Assembly: GCA_963816065.1 (NCBI GenBank)
Contig: CAWFJG010000011.1
Location: 113,646 to 177,645 of the forward strand
From: Roseiarcus sp963816065
Lineage (GTDB): Bacteria; Pseudomonadota; Alphaproteobacteria; Rhizobiales; Beijerinckiaceae
Direction of reading: 5' to 3'
DNA length: 64,000 bases
Every line of letters begins with the position of its first letter. Within the stretch, counting starts at the first letter, position 1. Made by a program: the position numbers and the translations under genes. Below are positions 10,159 to 18,903 of the stretch, in pieces. The notes beneath the pieces were generated by a model, which searched no databases, was not told the origin of the DNA, and was given only the letters and a program-made list of their open reading frames with translations.

Positions 10159-11177
10159 CGATCGACCTCGGCGACACATCGCATCGGCGTTTCAATCCGC
10201 TGACCGGCGAATGGGTTTTGGTCTCGCCGCACCGGATGAAACGCCCCTGGCAGGGCAAGCGGGAAGCGATCCCCGCTTCGGGTCTGCCGGCTCATGACCC
10301 GAATTGCTATCTCTGCGCCGGGAACCTGCGCGCCAATGGCGCGCGCAATCCCGACTACCGGCACACTTTCGTATTCGACAACGACTTCGCCGCTCTCGCG
10401 CCGGACGCGCCCGACGCGCGGGTCGACGACGGCCTCCTCCTCGCCCAAGGCGAGTCGGGCGTTTGCCGGGTGTTGTGTTTTTCGCCGCGCCACGACCTGA
10501 CGATCGCCATGATGGACGTCGCCGACATCGAGCGGGTGGTGGACGCCTGGGTCGAGGAGACGATTACGCTCGGCGGCCGTCCGGATATCGGCGCGGTGCA
10601 GATCTTCGAGAACCGCGGCGAGATCATGGGCTGCTCCAACCCGCATCCGCACGGCCAGATCTGGGCGACCCGCCATCTGCCCAACGAGATGGAGAAGGAA
10701 ACCCACGCCCAGGCGCAATATCTGATCGCGCACGGGCGGCCGCTGCTGGTCGACTATCTCGCTCAGGAGCTGCGCTTAGGCGAGCGGATCGTGGCGGAAA
10801 ACGCGCATTTCGTCACGCTTGCGCCATTCTGGGCGATCTGGCCGTTCGAGACGATGATTTTACCCCGCCGGCGGATCGGCGGGTTCGACGAGCTGGCCGC
10901 CGAGGAAAAGAGCGCGCTCGCCGCCGCCCTCTCCGACCTGACCCGCCGCTACGACCGGCTGTTCGACGTGTCCTTTCCCTATTCGATGGGCTTCCATCAA
11001 CGGCCGACCGACGGCGCCGTCCATGCCGAATGGCAGATGCACGCCCATTTCTACCCGCCGCTCCTGCGCTCGGCGACGGTGAAGAAGTTCATGGTCGGCT
11101 TCGAGATGCTCGGCTCTCCCCAGCGCGACCTGACGCCGGAGGCCGCGGCGGCCAGGTTGAGGGAGCTCGCCGCGTAG
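10155..11177 (+). CDS. galT: Galactose-1-phosphate uridylyltransferase
   Basis: Swaps UMP between UDP-glucose and galactose-1-phosphate. A 340-residue HIT-superfamily protein, class I length. Visible: FNPLTGEWVLVSPHR near the N-terminus, metal-site cysteines CYLC (about residue 47), the active-site triad NPHPHGQIW (His-Pro-His, nucleophile the second His), and C-terminal HMHFYPP-like EWQMHAHFYPPLLRS. The start ATG overlaps the galK stop, so the two are coupled. No epimerase (galE) or mutarotase lies in the window; those steps must be encoded elsewhere. Confidence 0.94.
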   Translation: MTIDLGDTSHRRFNPLTGEWVLVSPHRMKRPWQGKREAIPASGLPAHDPNCYLCAGNLRANGARNPDYRHTFVFDNDFAALAPDAPDARVDDGLLLAQGESGVCRVLCFSPRHDLTIAMMDVADIERVVDAWVEETITLGGRPDIGAVQIFENRGEIMGCSNPHPHGQIWATRHLPNEMEKETHAQAQYLIAHGRPLLVDYLAQELRLGERIVAENAHFVTLAPFWAIWPFETMILPRRRIGGFDELAAEEKSALAAALSDLTRRYDRLFDVSFPYSMGFHQRPTDGAVHAEWQMHAHFYPPLLRSATVKKFMVGFEMLGSPQRDLTPEAAAARLRELAA

Positions 11178-11238
11178 GCCTTCGGGCGGGACTTGCAGAG
11201 CGGTCTTCGGAGGTCGACTACTCTTCCAGCCGTCGGCT

Positions 11239-11407
11239 CCTTCTCCACGAAGTGGGAAAGGCGGCGCGAAGCGCCGGATGGGGGTGCGGAAAGCCGATAT
11301 GATCCCGCGAAGGTTCGCGGTGATGGTCGCGCAATCCGATCTGGGCCGAGGGGGCGCGCCACGCCCCATCCGGCCTCCGGCCACCTTCCCAAGTGAGCTG
11401 GGGAAGG
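11239..11407. repeat. Long imperfect inverted repeat (MITE/REP-pair-like) between convergent genes
   Basis: The stretch 11239-11283 (starting CCTTCTCCACGAAGTGGG) is the near reverse complement of 11364-11407 (ending CCAAGTGAGCTGGGGAAGG). Arms are about 45 bases with a spacer near 80. It fills the gap between galT and the convergent permease gene. Such elements are common in Rhizobiales genomes and could also act as a bidirectional terminator. No terminal transposase is present. Confidence 0.5.
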
Positions 11408-11511
11408 AATTCGCGTAATCCGGGACAGCGGCCTAAGACAGAAAATCGCGGCGCCCGGGAGAGTTGTCGCGATCCATGCTTCGGCCGATCGTCCCCGAAA
11501 TCGACCCTCAG

Positions 11512-13119
11512 CTATTCCGCCGGCTGCGCCGCGAGCTTGCCGTGGTCGTGCTCCTGATGCGGCTCGGCCGGCGCGATGTGGGCGTATCGGGCGAAGCCGA
11601 ACAGCATCGCCGACACGCCGAGATAGGCGAGCGCGACGACGGGCGACTGGCCGACGCCGATCGCCTCGCCGTGAATGAAGCCGAAGAAGGTCAGGATCGC
11701 GCCGGCGAGCGCGAAGGCCGCCGCCTTCTCGAACTGCCGGTCGATGATGAAGACGGTGATCGCGCCGAGGATGATGCCCGCGAGCGTCGCGCCGCCGCCC
11801 AGCGTCCCAAGCCCGTTGTAGAGCACGCCGACCTGCGCCGAGCTTGGCGAGGCCGACCGCGGCGGCGTTGGTGCCGGCCGCGCCGAGCGCGTTGTCGATC
11901 ATGCGTCTTGCCCCAGGCGGCGATCTGCGGCAGCAGCGCCAGCATGATCGCCGGCGCGTGCGCCTTGCGGCGATTCCTGGAACGCCTGCGAGCCGATCAG
12001 CATGCCGATGTAGAGCAGGATCGGCAGGATCGCGACGACCGGGATGAGGCTCGACATGAGCGCGATGATGCCGAACCAGGTGAGCACGAGAACGATCATG
12101 CCGGTCGCCGCCGAATAGCCGATGCGCCCGCCCATCGCCTTCCAGCCGGGATGGCCGATATAGACCGCGTTGATGAACGGATTGCCCAGCAGGCAGCCGA
12201 TCAGGCTGATGACGCCGTCGGCGGTGAGCACCGCGTGGTCGGGAAAGCGAATCGCCCGCGGCCGCGGCGCTCTCGACATTGTCCATCGCCTCGACGAGAT
12301 CGTAGATGCCGAACGGGATGGCGGTGACCAGGATGACGCCGAGGTACTTGAACCCGTGAAACACGTGCCCGACCGCCGGGATCGGGAACGAGAAGCCGAA
12401 ATGCGACACCGCGTCGCCGATCTGCGCCGACGCTCAGGCCGCCGTAGCCGAGGCCGAACAGGTTCGAGCCCCAGGCGATGAGCGTGCCGACCGCGATGGC
12501 GACGAGGCCGCCGGGCACGCCGCCGAAATAGCGCACGCCGCCGAACCAGTTGGCCAGGATGATCGCGAAGCAGACCACGCCGATCACCGGCGTCGCGAAG
12601 ATCTGCAGGCCGGGCCGCATCGAGATGAAGGTGATCGAGATGCCGGCCAGCGAGCCGAGCAGCGCGGCGCGCGGCGTGATCTTGCGGATGACGGGCGCGA
12701 TGAAGCCGCCGGCCATCAGCACGAAGCTCTGCACGAACACCCAGGTCAGGCCGGCCTCCCAGGCCTGAACGGGATCGTTGGTCTTGGCCAGGATCGGCAG
12801 CATGACCACGAAGGTGACGACGAACATGTGCGGCACGCTGATGCCCGAGGGCAGCGCGCAGACATCGTTGCGTCCGGTCTTCTTCGCCAGCCGGTAGCCG
12901 AGGAACGCGTAGTAGACGGTGCTGAGGAACAGCATCAGGCCGAGCGCCGGCAGGATGCGGCCGAACACCAGCGCGTCGGGCATCTTCAGCACGAAGCGCA
13001 GCAGCCCGGTCAGCACCAGCACGTTGACGAGGATGTTGGTGCCGAAGCCGAAGAACGCGTTCCAGTCGCCCGGCACCCAGAAGCGCTCCACGAGTCTTGC
13101 CGTCGCCGCCATGGCTCAT
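11512..13119 (-). CDS. NCS2-like (xanthine/uracil/vitamin C) permease, multiple frameshifts
   Basis: An inner-membrane transporter of about 530 residues reconstructed over at least five indels (about 12433, 12262, 11975, 11905 and 11835, plus a likely one near the start). Hydrophobic blocks in order: NAFFGFGTNILVNVLVL, VYYAFLGYRLAKKTG, CALPSGISVPHMF, VFVQSFVLMAGGF, FGFSFPIPAVGHVFHG, GIYDLVEAMDNVESA, SLIGCLLGNPFINAVY, IALMSSLIPVVAILP and GAITVFIIDRQFEKAAAF. The pattern with the ALPSGIS loop and EAMDN segment is that of nucleobase/AGZA-like carriers; the substrate is unknown. ATG 13119 has a GGAG ribosome site 7 bases upstream and overlaps the hydrolase stop. Coupling to an amidohydrolase suggests import of an amide or ring-cleavage product. 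Confidence 0.65.
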
Positions 13120-13816
13120 CGCTCAGCTCCTTTCGTCGATCTTGAATAACGCTCACGCCGATGCGACTGATCAGCTCCGCCGAGCTCGTGACCCAGCCGA
13201 AGATGCCGCCCTGGGCCTTGATCATCTTCAGGCCCATCTCCTGGAATTCGGGGAAGTACGATCCGACGCAGTCCTCGAGCACGAGGCAGTCGTAGCCGCG
13301 GTCGTTGGCTTCGCGGACGGTGGTGTTGACGCAGACCTCGGTGGTGACGCCGGTGACGACGAGCTGCGTGATGCCGCGGTTCTGCAGGATCGCGTGCAGG
13401 TCGGTGGCGAAGAACGCGCCCTTGCCGGGCTTGTCGATCACCGGCTCGCCGGGCGCGGGATAAAGCTCGGGGATGATGTCGTGAGCCGGCCTCGCCGCGC
13501 ACCAGGATGCGGCCCATCGGCCCGGGATCGCCGATGCTCGTCTTCGAGCGGCCGCGCATCTTCTTCGCCGGCGGCAGGTCGGAGAGATCCGGCCGATGGC
13601 CCTCGCGCGTGTGCATCACCGGCAGGCCGGCCGCGCGCCAGGCCGCCAGCAGGCGGCGGTTGGGCTCGATCGTGCGGCGAAGCTGCGACACGTCGTTGCC
13701 GAGCATTTCGCCGAAGCCGCCAGGCTCGAGGAAGTCGCGCTGCATGTCGATGATCAGCAGCGCGCGAGCGCTCGGGCGTCGAACTCGAACGGATAGGGCT
13801 CGGCTGCGATCTCCAT
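13116..13816 (-). CDS. Isochorismatase-like cysteine hydrolase, frameshifted
   Basis: A cysteine amidohydrolase of the nicotinamidase/biuret-hydrolase/ureidoacrylate-hydrolase superfamily. From ATG 13816: MEIAAEPYPFEFDA, then after an indel near 13775 ALLIIDMQRDFLEPGGF (catalytic Asp in IDMQ), later GKGAFFATDL (Lys region), and VVTGVTTEVCVNTTVREA with the nucleophile Cys. A one-base insertion near 13488 (GGCTCACGAC for GGCCACGAC) separates the halves. Length about 230, normal. The stop overlaps the permease ATG. Family members cleave biuret, carbamoylated amines or ureidoacrylate; the exact substrate is not decided by the sequence. Confidence 0.76.
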
Positions 13817-13871
13817 CGGCTTCCGGTTCCCCTCTCGCCGCTTGCGGAAAGCCGTATGCTCGCCATCATTA

Positions 13872-13920
13872 TGTATGCAATCTTCGGATTTCTGTATGCC
13901 TATATTGTCATTTTGTATGC
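13872..13920. promoter_or_regulatory. Three TGTATGC direct repeats at exact 21-bp pitch (putative FCD-regulator operator)
   Basis: TGTATGC occurs at 13872-13878, 13893-13899 and 13914-13920, always 21 bases apart (two helical turns, same face). The block lies in an AT-rich divergent region between the hydrolase start (13816) and the GntR/FCD gene (about 13935). A fourth imperfect copy, CGTATGC, is at 13853-13859. Placement and phasing fit the operator of the neighbouring regulator. Confidence 0.55.
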
Positions 13921-13934
13921 TGAAATTGGATGCT

Positions 13935-14651
13935 ATGGCTGCGCAAGAAACAGGCTGGAACAGGATCGGGGCGCGCTCTTGAAGCGACAGCAAATCCGAG
14001 ACGTCGACGCAGGCCGAACGTCTGGCCGGTTCGATTGCGGAGCCGTCCTGTCGGGCGAGTTTCCGCCCGGCTTCCGTCTTGACGAGGCGGCGCTGGCCGA
14101 GCGCTTCGGCGTGTCGCGCACGCCGGTGCGCGAAGCGATCCGCCTGCTCGCCTCGACCGGGCTGATCGAGGTCAAGCCGAGGCGGGGGGCGAGCGTCGCG
14201 ACGGCGACGTCGGCTCAACTCGAGACGCTGTTCGGCGCGATGGCGGAGATCGAGGCGACCTGCGCCCGGCTCGCCGCGGTGAGCATGACGCCGATCGAGC
14301 GCCGCCGGCTGCAAAGCCGGCACGAAGCGATGGCCGAGCTGGTCGCGCGCGACGACCGCGAGGCCTACGCCGCCGCCAACGTCGAGTTCCATACGCAGAT
14401 CTATTTCGGCGCGCACAACGAGATTCTGGGCGCAATTCGCCAAGGGACTGCGGCGGCGCCTCGCGCCCTTCCGCCGCGCCCAGTTCCGAACCGAGGGCCG
14501 AACGTCGCGGTCGCACGTCGAGCACGCCGCCGTCGTCAAGGCGATCCTCGCCTGCGACGCCGCGGCCGCCCACGCGGCGATGTTCCATCACATGAGCCTG
14601 GTCGAAGATTTGTTCGCCCGTCTCGAAGGGGTCGCGCGGGCCCGGGGTTGA
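13935..14651 (+). CDS. GntR-family regulator, FCD subgroup, frameshifted
   Basis: DNA-binding regulator divergent from the hydrolase-permease pair. A winged-helix domain reads LSGEFPPGFRLDEAALAERFGVSRTPVREAIRLLASTGLIEVKPRRGASV, the standard GntR signature (about residues 35-90). The FCD ligand domain follows (EIEATCARLAA, AAANVEFHTQIYFGAHNEIL), and its last part, including a run with HVEHAAVVKAILACDA and FHHMSLVEDLF, is in another frame after an insertion near 14430. A deletion of one G near 14041 splits LAGSIAE from VLSGEF. The 5' end also contains a TGA (13980), so the start is uncertain; ATG 13935 is the best candidate. Confidence 0.75.
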
Positions 14652-14699
14652 ACGACCGCCGGCTAAAGCCAGTGGCTTCGGGTTACGGCCTAAAACGGC
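14649..14699. repeat. Solo IS200/IS605-type end hairpin
   Basis: The 51 bases from the GntR stop codon onward match, in inverted orientation and with about six differences, the sequence at 46121-46171 next to an IS200/IS605 transposase fragment. Both contain a hairpin (here CCGGCTAAAGCCAGTGG). This looks like a leftover right end of an IS200/IS605 or IS1341-type element that landed exactly at the 3' end of the regulator. Confidence 0.45.
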
Positions 14700-14883
14700 G
14701 TCGTCGTCCCTCCTCTCGGAGCGGCGAGACCCGAAGGGCCGCTGCGAAGCGAAGGGCGCCGAAACGGCGATTGACGACGGGGAGCCGCCCGGCGGGCCGA
14801 AACGCGGCGAAATGGAGGGCGGCTCAGGCGGGGCGAGGCGGCGCGCCGCTCCCGACGCCGCGCTGAACTGCCGCAAACTCCGT

Positions 14884-15540
14884 TCAGGGCCTCTCGACCT
14901 GCAGAGTCTGGCGGCAACGCATCGAAACGGTCAGCGGGCGGCGCCCGTCCGTGCTCGATCGCGTCCGCGGCGGACGCGGCCGTGGCGGAAAGAGACGGTC
15001 GCAGACTGGCGACGCGCGCCGTCGCCGTCGAGGCGGCGGCGCCAGCATGATCAGCGCGGCCATGCCGGCAAGCCTCCGCGCGGCCGCAGTGACCGCCATG
15101 GCGGCGGCAATCTGATCGGAGGGGTAGCGTCGCGGTTCCTCCATCGCCCTGCGCACCGACGCTTCGGCGTTGTCGCCAGCCAAGGCCAGCAGGATGGTCG
15201 GCGCCAATCGCGATCAGCGTCGCAATGGCGGCGAGGTTCAGCGCTTTGCGGTGCAAATCGACAATGCCGCCCGGTCCGGTCTTCAGAAAGCCCTGCATCT
15301 CTTCGAGGCTGTGGAAGTCCGACAGCGTCGGCTCGAAACGCGCCGAGTAAACGACCGCGCTGGTCCCGTCGCCGTTGTCGTCGACGCGCAGCTCTCCGAC
15401 GTAGTCGCGCACCGGGAGCGGGGTCGAAAGGACTTTGTAGCGGTAGAAATGTCGCGCGGACGATCGTTCGATCTGGCGCCCAAGCGGAGTTCCGGAAGCC
15501 TTGACGCACAATGGGCAGCAGTTCGGACGCGACCGCCCGA
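14884..15540 (-). pseudogene. SRPBCC (polyketide-cyclase-like) gene remnant with hydrophobic tail
   Basis: On the minus strand from about 15520 the frame reads RHFYRYKVLSTPLPVRDYVG, ELRVDDNGDGTSAVVYSARF and LEEMQGFLKTG, the C-terminal half of the small START-like ligand-binding fold. The N-terminal half is absent: only about 60 bases remain before the phasin stop. After an indel near 15205 the sequence continues in another frame as ILLALAGDNAEASVRRAMEE with two hydrophobic stretches. I read it as a truncated gene. The rest of 14700-14884 is very GC-rich with no gene recognised. Confidence 0.38.
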
Positions 15541-15609
15541 TTTCAAAAAAGTCGAGCGGCCGACCGCGCAAGGCGGCCGGCAGGGACGATCGAGCGTTTG
15601 CGGCCTCGC

Positions 15610-15957
15610 TCAGCTCTTCGGCGTGAACGACTCGGCGGCCTTCTTCGCCGCCTCCTGACCGAGCGCGGCGAGTTCCTTCGCCTGATCGGTGATCGCGTTG
15701 GCGCGCTCGCGCATATGCGTGCTCAGGAACTCGACGAACTCGGACGGCGAGCGCGGCTGCATCATCTTTTGCGCAAACTGCATATTGGCCGTCGCGTTCT
15801 CCTGCACGAGATGCATGAGCTTGGTCTGATATTCCTGCAGCGCCTTGAACGGACCGGCGAAGGCGCTGCCGTAGAGGTTCGCGGCGTTGGCGAACTGGGA
15901 CGACATCTGCTCGGCCATTTTCGCGGCGGTCGAAGCGGGATTTTCTTTGTCAGCCAT
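15610..15957 (-). CDS. Phasin family protein
   Basis: A 115-residue amphipathic helical protein that coats polyhydroxybutyrate granules. Visible features are an alanine/glutamine-rich helix-forming sequence without membrane segments, FANAANLYGSAFAGPFKALQEYQTKLM and SPSEFVEFLSTHMRERANAI, typical of the alphaproteobacterial phasin family, with the usual length of 110-150 residues. It lies directly downstream of phaA on the same strand (gap 52 bases), and phaC is at the right edge of the window, so PHB metabolism is well supported. Confidence 0.86.
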   Translation of the reverse strand: MADKENPASTAAKMAEQMSSQFANAANLYGSAFAGPFKALQEYQTKLMHLVQENATANMQFAQKMMQPRSPSEFVEFLSTHMRERANAITDQAKELAALGQEAAKKAAESFTPKS

Positions 15958-16009
15958 GACTATTCTCCCTTGTGGGGTTGAAACTCCAACACGTGCAGTC
16001 GCCGGGCTG

Positions 16010-17182
16010 TCAGCGCTCGACGCACATCGCGACCCCCATCCCGCCGCCGACGCAGAGGGTGGCGAGGCCCTTCTTGGCGTCGCGCTTCCGCATCTCGTAA
16101 AGGAGGGTGGTCAGGATGCGCGCGCCCGACGCGCCGATCGGATGGCCAAGCGCGATCGCGCCGCCATTGACGTTGACCTTCGAGGTATCCCAGCCGAGCT
16201 CCTTGTTGACGGCGCACGCCTGGGCGGCAAAGGCCTCGTTGGCCTCGATCAAGTCGAGGTCGCCGACCTTCCAGCCCGCGCGCTCGAGCGCCTTGCGCGT
16301 CGCCGGGATCGGTCCGGTGCCCATGATCTTCGGATCGACGCCGGCGGTGGCGAAGGAGACGATGCGCGCCAGCGGCTCGATCCCGCGCTTCTTGGCCTCG
16401 GCGGCGCTCATGACGATCAGCGCGGCCGCGCCGTCGTTGATGCCGGAGGCGTTGCCGGCGGTGACGGTGCCCTCCTTGCTGAAGGCAGGGCGGAGCTTCT
16501 TCAGACCGTCCAGTGTCGCGTCGTGGCGGATGAACTCGTCGTCGGAGACGACGACATCGCCCTTGCGGGTCTTGATCGTGACCGGAATGATCTCGTCCTT
16601 GAACTTGCCGCCCTTCTGAGCCGCGCTCGCCTTCTGCTGAGAGCCGAGGGCGAACTCGTCCTGCTCATCGCGGGTAATTTGGAACTGGGTCGCGATGTTC
16701 TCCGCGGTGACGCCCATGTGATAGCCGTTGAAGACGTCGAACAGGCCGTCGCGCAGCAAGGTGTCGAGGAAATCCATCTGACCCATCTTCACGCCGTTGC
16801 GCAGATAGGCCGCGTGCTGCGCGTTGGTCATGCTTTCCATGCCGCCTGCGGCGACGATCTTGCTTTCGCCGGTCCGTATCTGCTGCGCCGCCAGCGCAAC
16901 CGAGCGGAGGCCCGAGCCGCAGAGCTGGTTGATGCCGAAGGCGGTCTTGTCGTCGGGCATGCCACATCCGCGGGCCGCCTGGCGGGCCGGGTTCTGGCCC
17001 TCGCCCGCGGCGAGAATCTGACCGAGGATCAGTTCGTCTACGTCCGCGGGCGCAACGCCGGCGCGCTCAAACGCGCTCTTTAGCGCCACAATGGCCATCT
17101 CGTGAGCGGACAACGCGCTAAGCGTGCCGCTGAAGTTGCCGACAGGCGTTCGCGCCGCAGATGCGATGACAATTTCTTCCAT
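16010..17182 (-). CDS. phaA: Acetyl-CoA C-acetyltransferase (beta-ketothiolase)
   Basis: Condenses two acetyl-CoA to acetoacetyl-CoA, entry step to PHB. At 390 residues it has normal biosynthetic thiolase length. Motifs: N-terminal IVIASAARTPVGNFSG, the acyl-accepting cysteine in NQLCGSGLRSVALA (about residue 88), GGMESMTNAQH, NEAFAAQACAV, the catalytic His in NGGAIALGHPIGASGAR and the second cysteine in CVGGGMGVAMC. The frame is intact. Upstream fabI is 30 bases away on the same strand; phasin follows. No phaB reductase is seen in the window. Confidence 0.95.
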   Translation of the reverse strand: MEEIVIASAARTPVGNFSGTLSALSAHEMAIVALKSAFERAGVAPADVDELILGQILAAGEGQNPARQAARGCGMPDDKTAFGINQLCGSGLRSVALAAQQIRTGESKIVAAGGMESMTNAQHAAYLRNGVKMGQMDFLDTLLRDGLFDVFNGYHMGVTAENIATQFQITRDEQDEFALGSQQKASAAQKGGKFKDEIIPVTIKTRKGDVVVSDDEFIRHDATLDGLKKLRPAFSKEGTVTAGNASGINDGAAALIVMSAAEAKKRGIEPLARIVSFATAGVDPKIMGTGPIPATRKALERAGWKVGDLDLIEANEAFAAQACAVNKELGWDTSKVNVNGGAIALGHPIGASGARILTTLLYEMRKRDAKKGLATLCVGGGMGVAMCVER

Positions 17183-17212
17183 GGTCTCTCTTCCTCTCCC
17201 TGGGGACGCGCC

Positions 17213-18034
17213 TCAGGCCATGTTGTGCAGGCCGCCGTCAACGTAAATCGTATCGCCGGTCATGCCCGACGAGGCGCCGCCTACCAGGAAAGCTACCACG
17301 CGGCCAACCTCGGCGATATCCACCAAACGTTGCGTTGGGGCGCGATCCTTCGCCATTTGGACGAGCTCGTCGAAATGCGCGATTCCGCTCGCCGCACGGG
17401 TCTTGAGCGGGCCGGGAGACACGGCGAAAACCCGTATGCCCTTCGGCCCCATCTCGGCGGCCATATAGCGCACCGAGGCCTCGAGCGACGCTTTCACCGG
17501 CCCCATCATGTTGTACCTGTTCACGACCTTGTCCGCGCCATAGTAGCTCATCGTCACCAGCACGCCGCCGTCGCGCATCAGCGGCTCGGCGAGCTTGACC
17601 ATGCGGATGAACGACCAGCAGGAGACCTGCATCGCCTGGGCGAAGCCCTCCCACGAGCAGTCCACGACGCGACCATGGAGATCGTCTTTCGGCGCGAAGG
17701 CGATGGCGTGGATGACGAAGTCGAGCCGGCCCCATTCCCTGGCGATGGTGTCGAACACGGCCTCGAGCTCGCCGGGCTTGGCGACGTCGAGCGGAGCGGC
17801 GATCGACGCGCCGAGCTGGTCCGCCAGCGGCCGAACGTACGGCTCGGCCTTGTCGTTGAGCCAGGTCACCGCAAGATCGGCGCCGAAGGCGCGCAGTTTG
17901 ACGGCGCAGCCGTAGGCGATCGACTGGTCGTTGGCGATGCCGACCACGAGCCCCTTCTTGCCCTTGAGCATCTCGCCGATCGCGGCGTCCGGATCCCAGA
18001 CCTTGGGCAGCGGATCAATCGGTCGATCGGTCAT
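17213..18034 (-). CDS. fabI: Enoyl-[acyl-carrier-protein] reductase (NADH) FabI
   Basis: Last reduction of each fatty-acid elongation cycle. The 273 residues form a divergent SDR fold: nucleotide loop VVGIANDQSIAYGCA (the FabI form of the glycine motif), HAIAFAPKDDL, the catalytic pair in SYYGADKVVNRYNMMGPVKAS (Tyr-x6-Lys), and SPGPLKTRAASGI near the substrate loop. The C-terminus GDTIYVDGGLHNM is typical. The start at 18034 gives MTDRPIDPLP. It is the first gene of the fabI-phaA-phasin run. Target of triclosan-type inhibitors in this family. Confidence 0.95.
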   Translation of the reverse strand: MTDRPIDPLPKVWDPDAAIGEMLKGKKGLVVGIANDQSIAYGCAVKLRAFGADLAVTWLNDKAEPYVRPLADQLGASIAAPLDVAKPGELEAVFDTIAREWGRLDFVIHAIAFAPKDDLHGRVVDCSWEGFAQAMQVSCWSFIRMVKLAEPLMRDGGVLVTMSYYGADKVVNRYNMMGPVKASLEASVRYMAAEMGPKGIRVFAVSPGPLKTRAASGIAHFDELVQMAKDRAPTQRLVDIAEVGRVVAFLVGGASSGMTGDTIYVDGGLHNMA

Positions 18035-18168
18035 TGGACGCTCCCTGGGGTGATGCGACGCCCTCTTAGTGCTCTACGACGACGGATGGATGAAGGGAAA
18101 GGCCTCCCAGCGTATGTGAGGATTGCGCCAAATCGCCGCAAGCCCCGGACTCCGTGACCGGCGGCGGC

Positions 18169-18420
18169 GTGTCGTTCACGACGCTTTATGCCCCGGCGGA
18201 CGGCGATTCCATCCGCGGCCCATCGCTCGCCGCCTCAGTTCCGGAGTCTGCGACCGGAGGATGACCGCCCCGGGCTTCGCCGGCCTCTCTCCCGCCGGCT
18301 GGGGCCGCGCGACGGGGCGTTCGCCCCATCGCTGCACCGTGATTGTAAAGGGGAGGCTCCGACGCGAGCGGCTTCGCGCCGACCCCTCGCCGGCGCGAAC
18401 CATCGCCTCACGCCGCTGAC
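18169..18420 (+). pseudogene. Decayed PEP-CTERM protein tail, copy 1
   Basis: Read from 18169: VSFTTLYAPADGDSIRGPS then ASVPESAT. If one T is restored between 18255 and 18256 it continues TWRMTAPGFAGLSPAGWGR, i.e. a VPExxT-W-hydrophobic-GWxR tail of the PEP-CTERM (exosortase sorting) type. The same order (SFTTL, IRG, SVPESAT, GFAxL, GW) recurs at 19622-19765, so these are paralogous remnants. There is no start codon, signal peptide or ribosome site. The remaining 18035-18168 stretch has no recognisable feature. Confidence 0.45.
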
Positions 18421-18422
18421 GA

Positions 18423-18863
18423 CTAGTGCGCGTCCGCCGACCGCGCCGGCGGACGCTTGCGGAACATCTCGTCCGCCAGCTTTTTCTGGTCGGGCGTGAA
18501 ATTCGCATAGAGCATCGAAAGCGCCGACGACATGCGCGCAGCATTCTGTGCGTGCCGTGCGCTCAGAGCCGCATAGTTTTCGAGAATTTCCGGCGCGCTG
18601 AGCTTATCGCGGTCGCCGCCGTACTGCTTGAGCGCCGTGTCCATCGCCTGCGCGTTGTCGAGCATGACCTGGGCGAAGGCGTTCCACTCGGCGTCCTGCG
18701 CCTTGGTCACGTGCAAGGTTGCGTACATGTCGCGAATGCGCTCCTCAACCCGAGCCTGCCGGTCCGCAGGCGTGGGCGAAGCGCCCTGCGCGAAGGCGCC
18801 GGTCGCCTGGCTCAGGCCCAGCGCCAAAGTCGCCGCGACGAAAAGCGATGATTTGATTCGCAT
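18423..18863 (-). CDS. Spy/CpxP-like periplasmic protein (LTxxQ type)
   Basis: A 146-residue exported helical protein. Start 18863 (MRIKSSLFVAATLALG) gives a signal peptide cleaved after GAFAQ; the longer open frame upstream is not used. The mature chain is Ala/Gln-rich with RVEERIRDMYATLHVTKAQDAEWNAF and NFTPDQKKLADEMF, the second matching the LTxxQ-type motif of the Spy/CpxP family of periplasmic chaperone or metal-stress proteins. Function by family only. It is followed on the same strand by no coupled gene; its neighbour upstream is another exported protein. Confidence 0.75.
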   Translation of the reverse strand: MRIKSSLFVAATLALGLSQATGAFAQGASPTPADRQARVEERIRDMYATLHVTKAQDAEWNAFAQVMLDNAQAMDTALKQYGGDRDKLSAPEILENYAALSARHAQNAARMSSALSMLYANFTPDQKKLADEMFRKRPPARSADAH

Positions 18864-18903
18864 GAAATAGGTTCCGTTCTGCTGACGCGAAAAGGGGAAA
18901 GGC

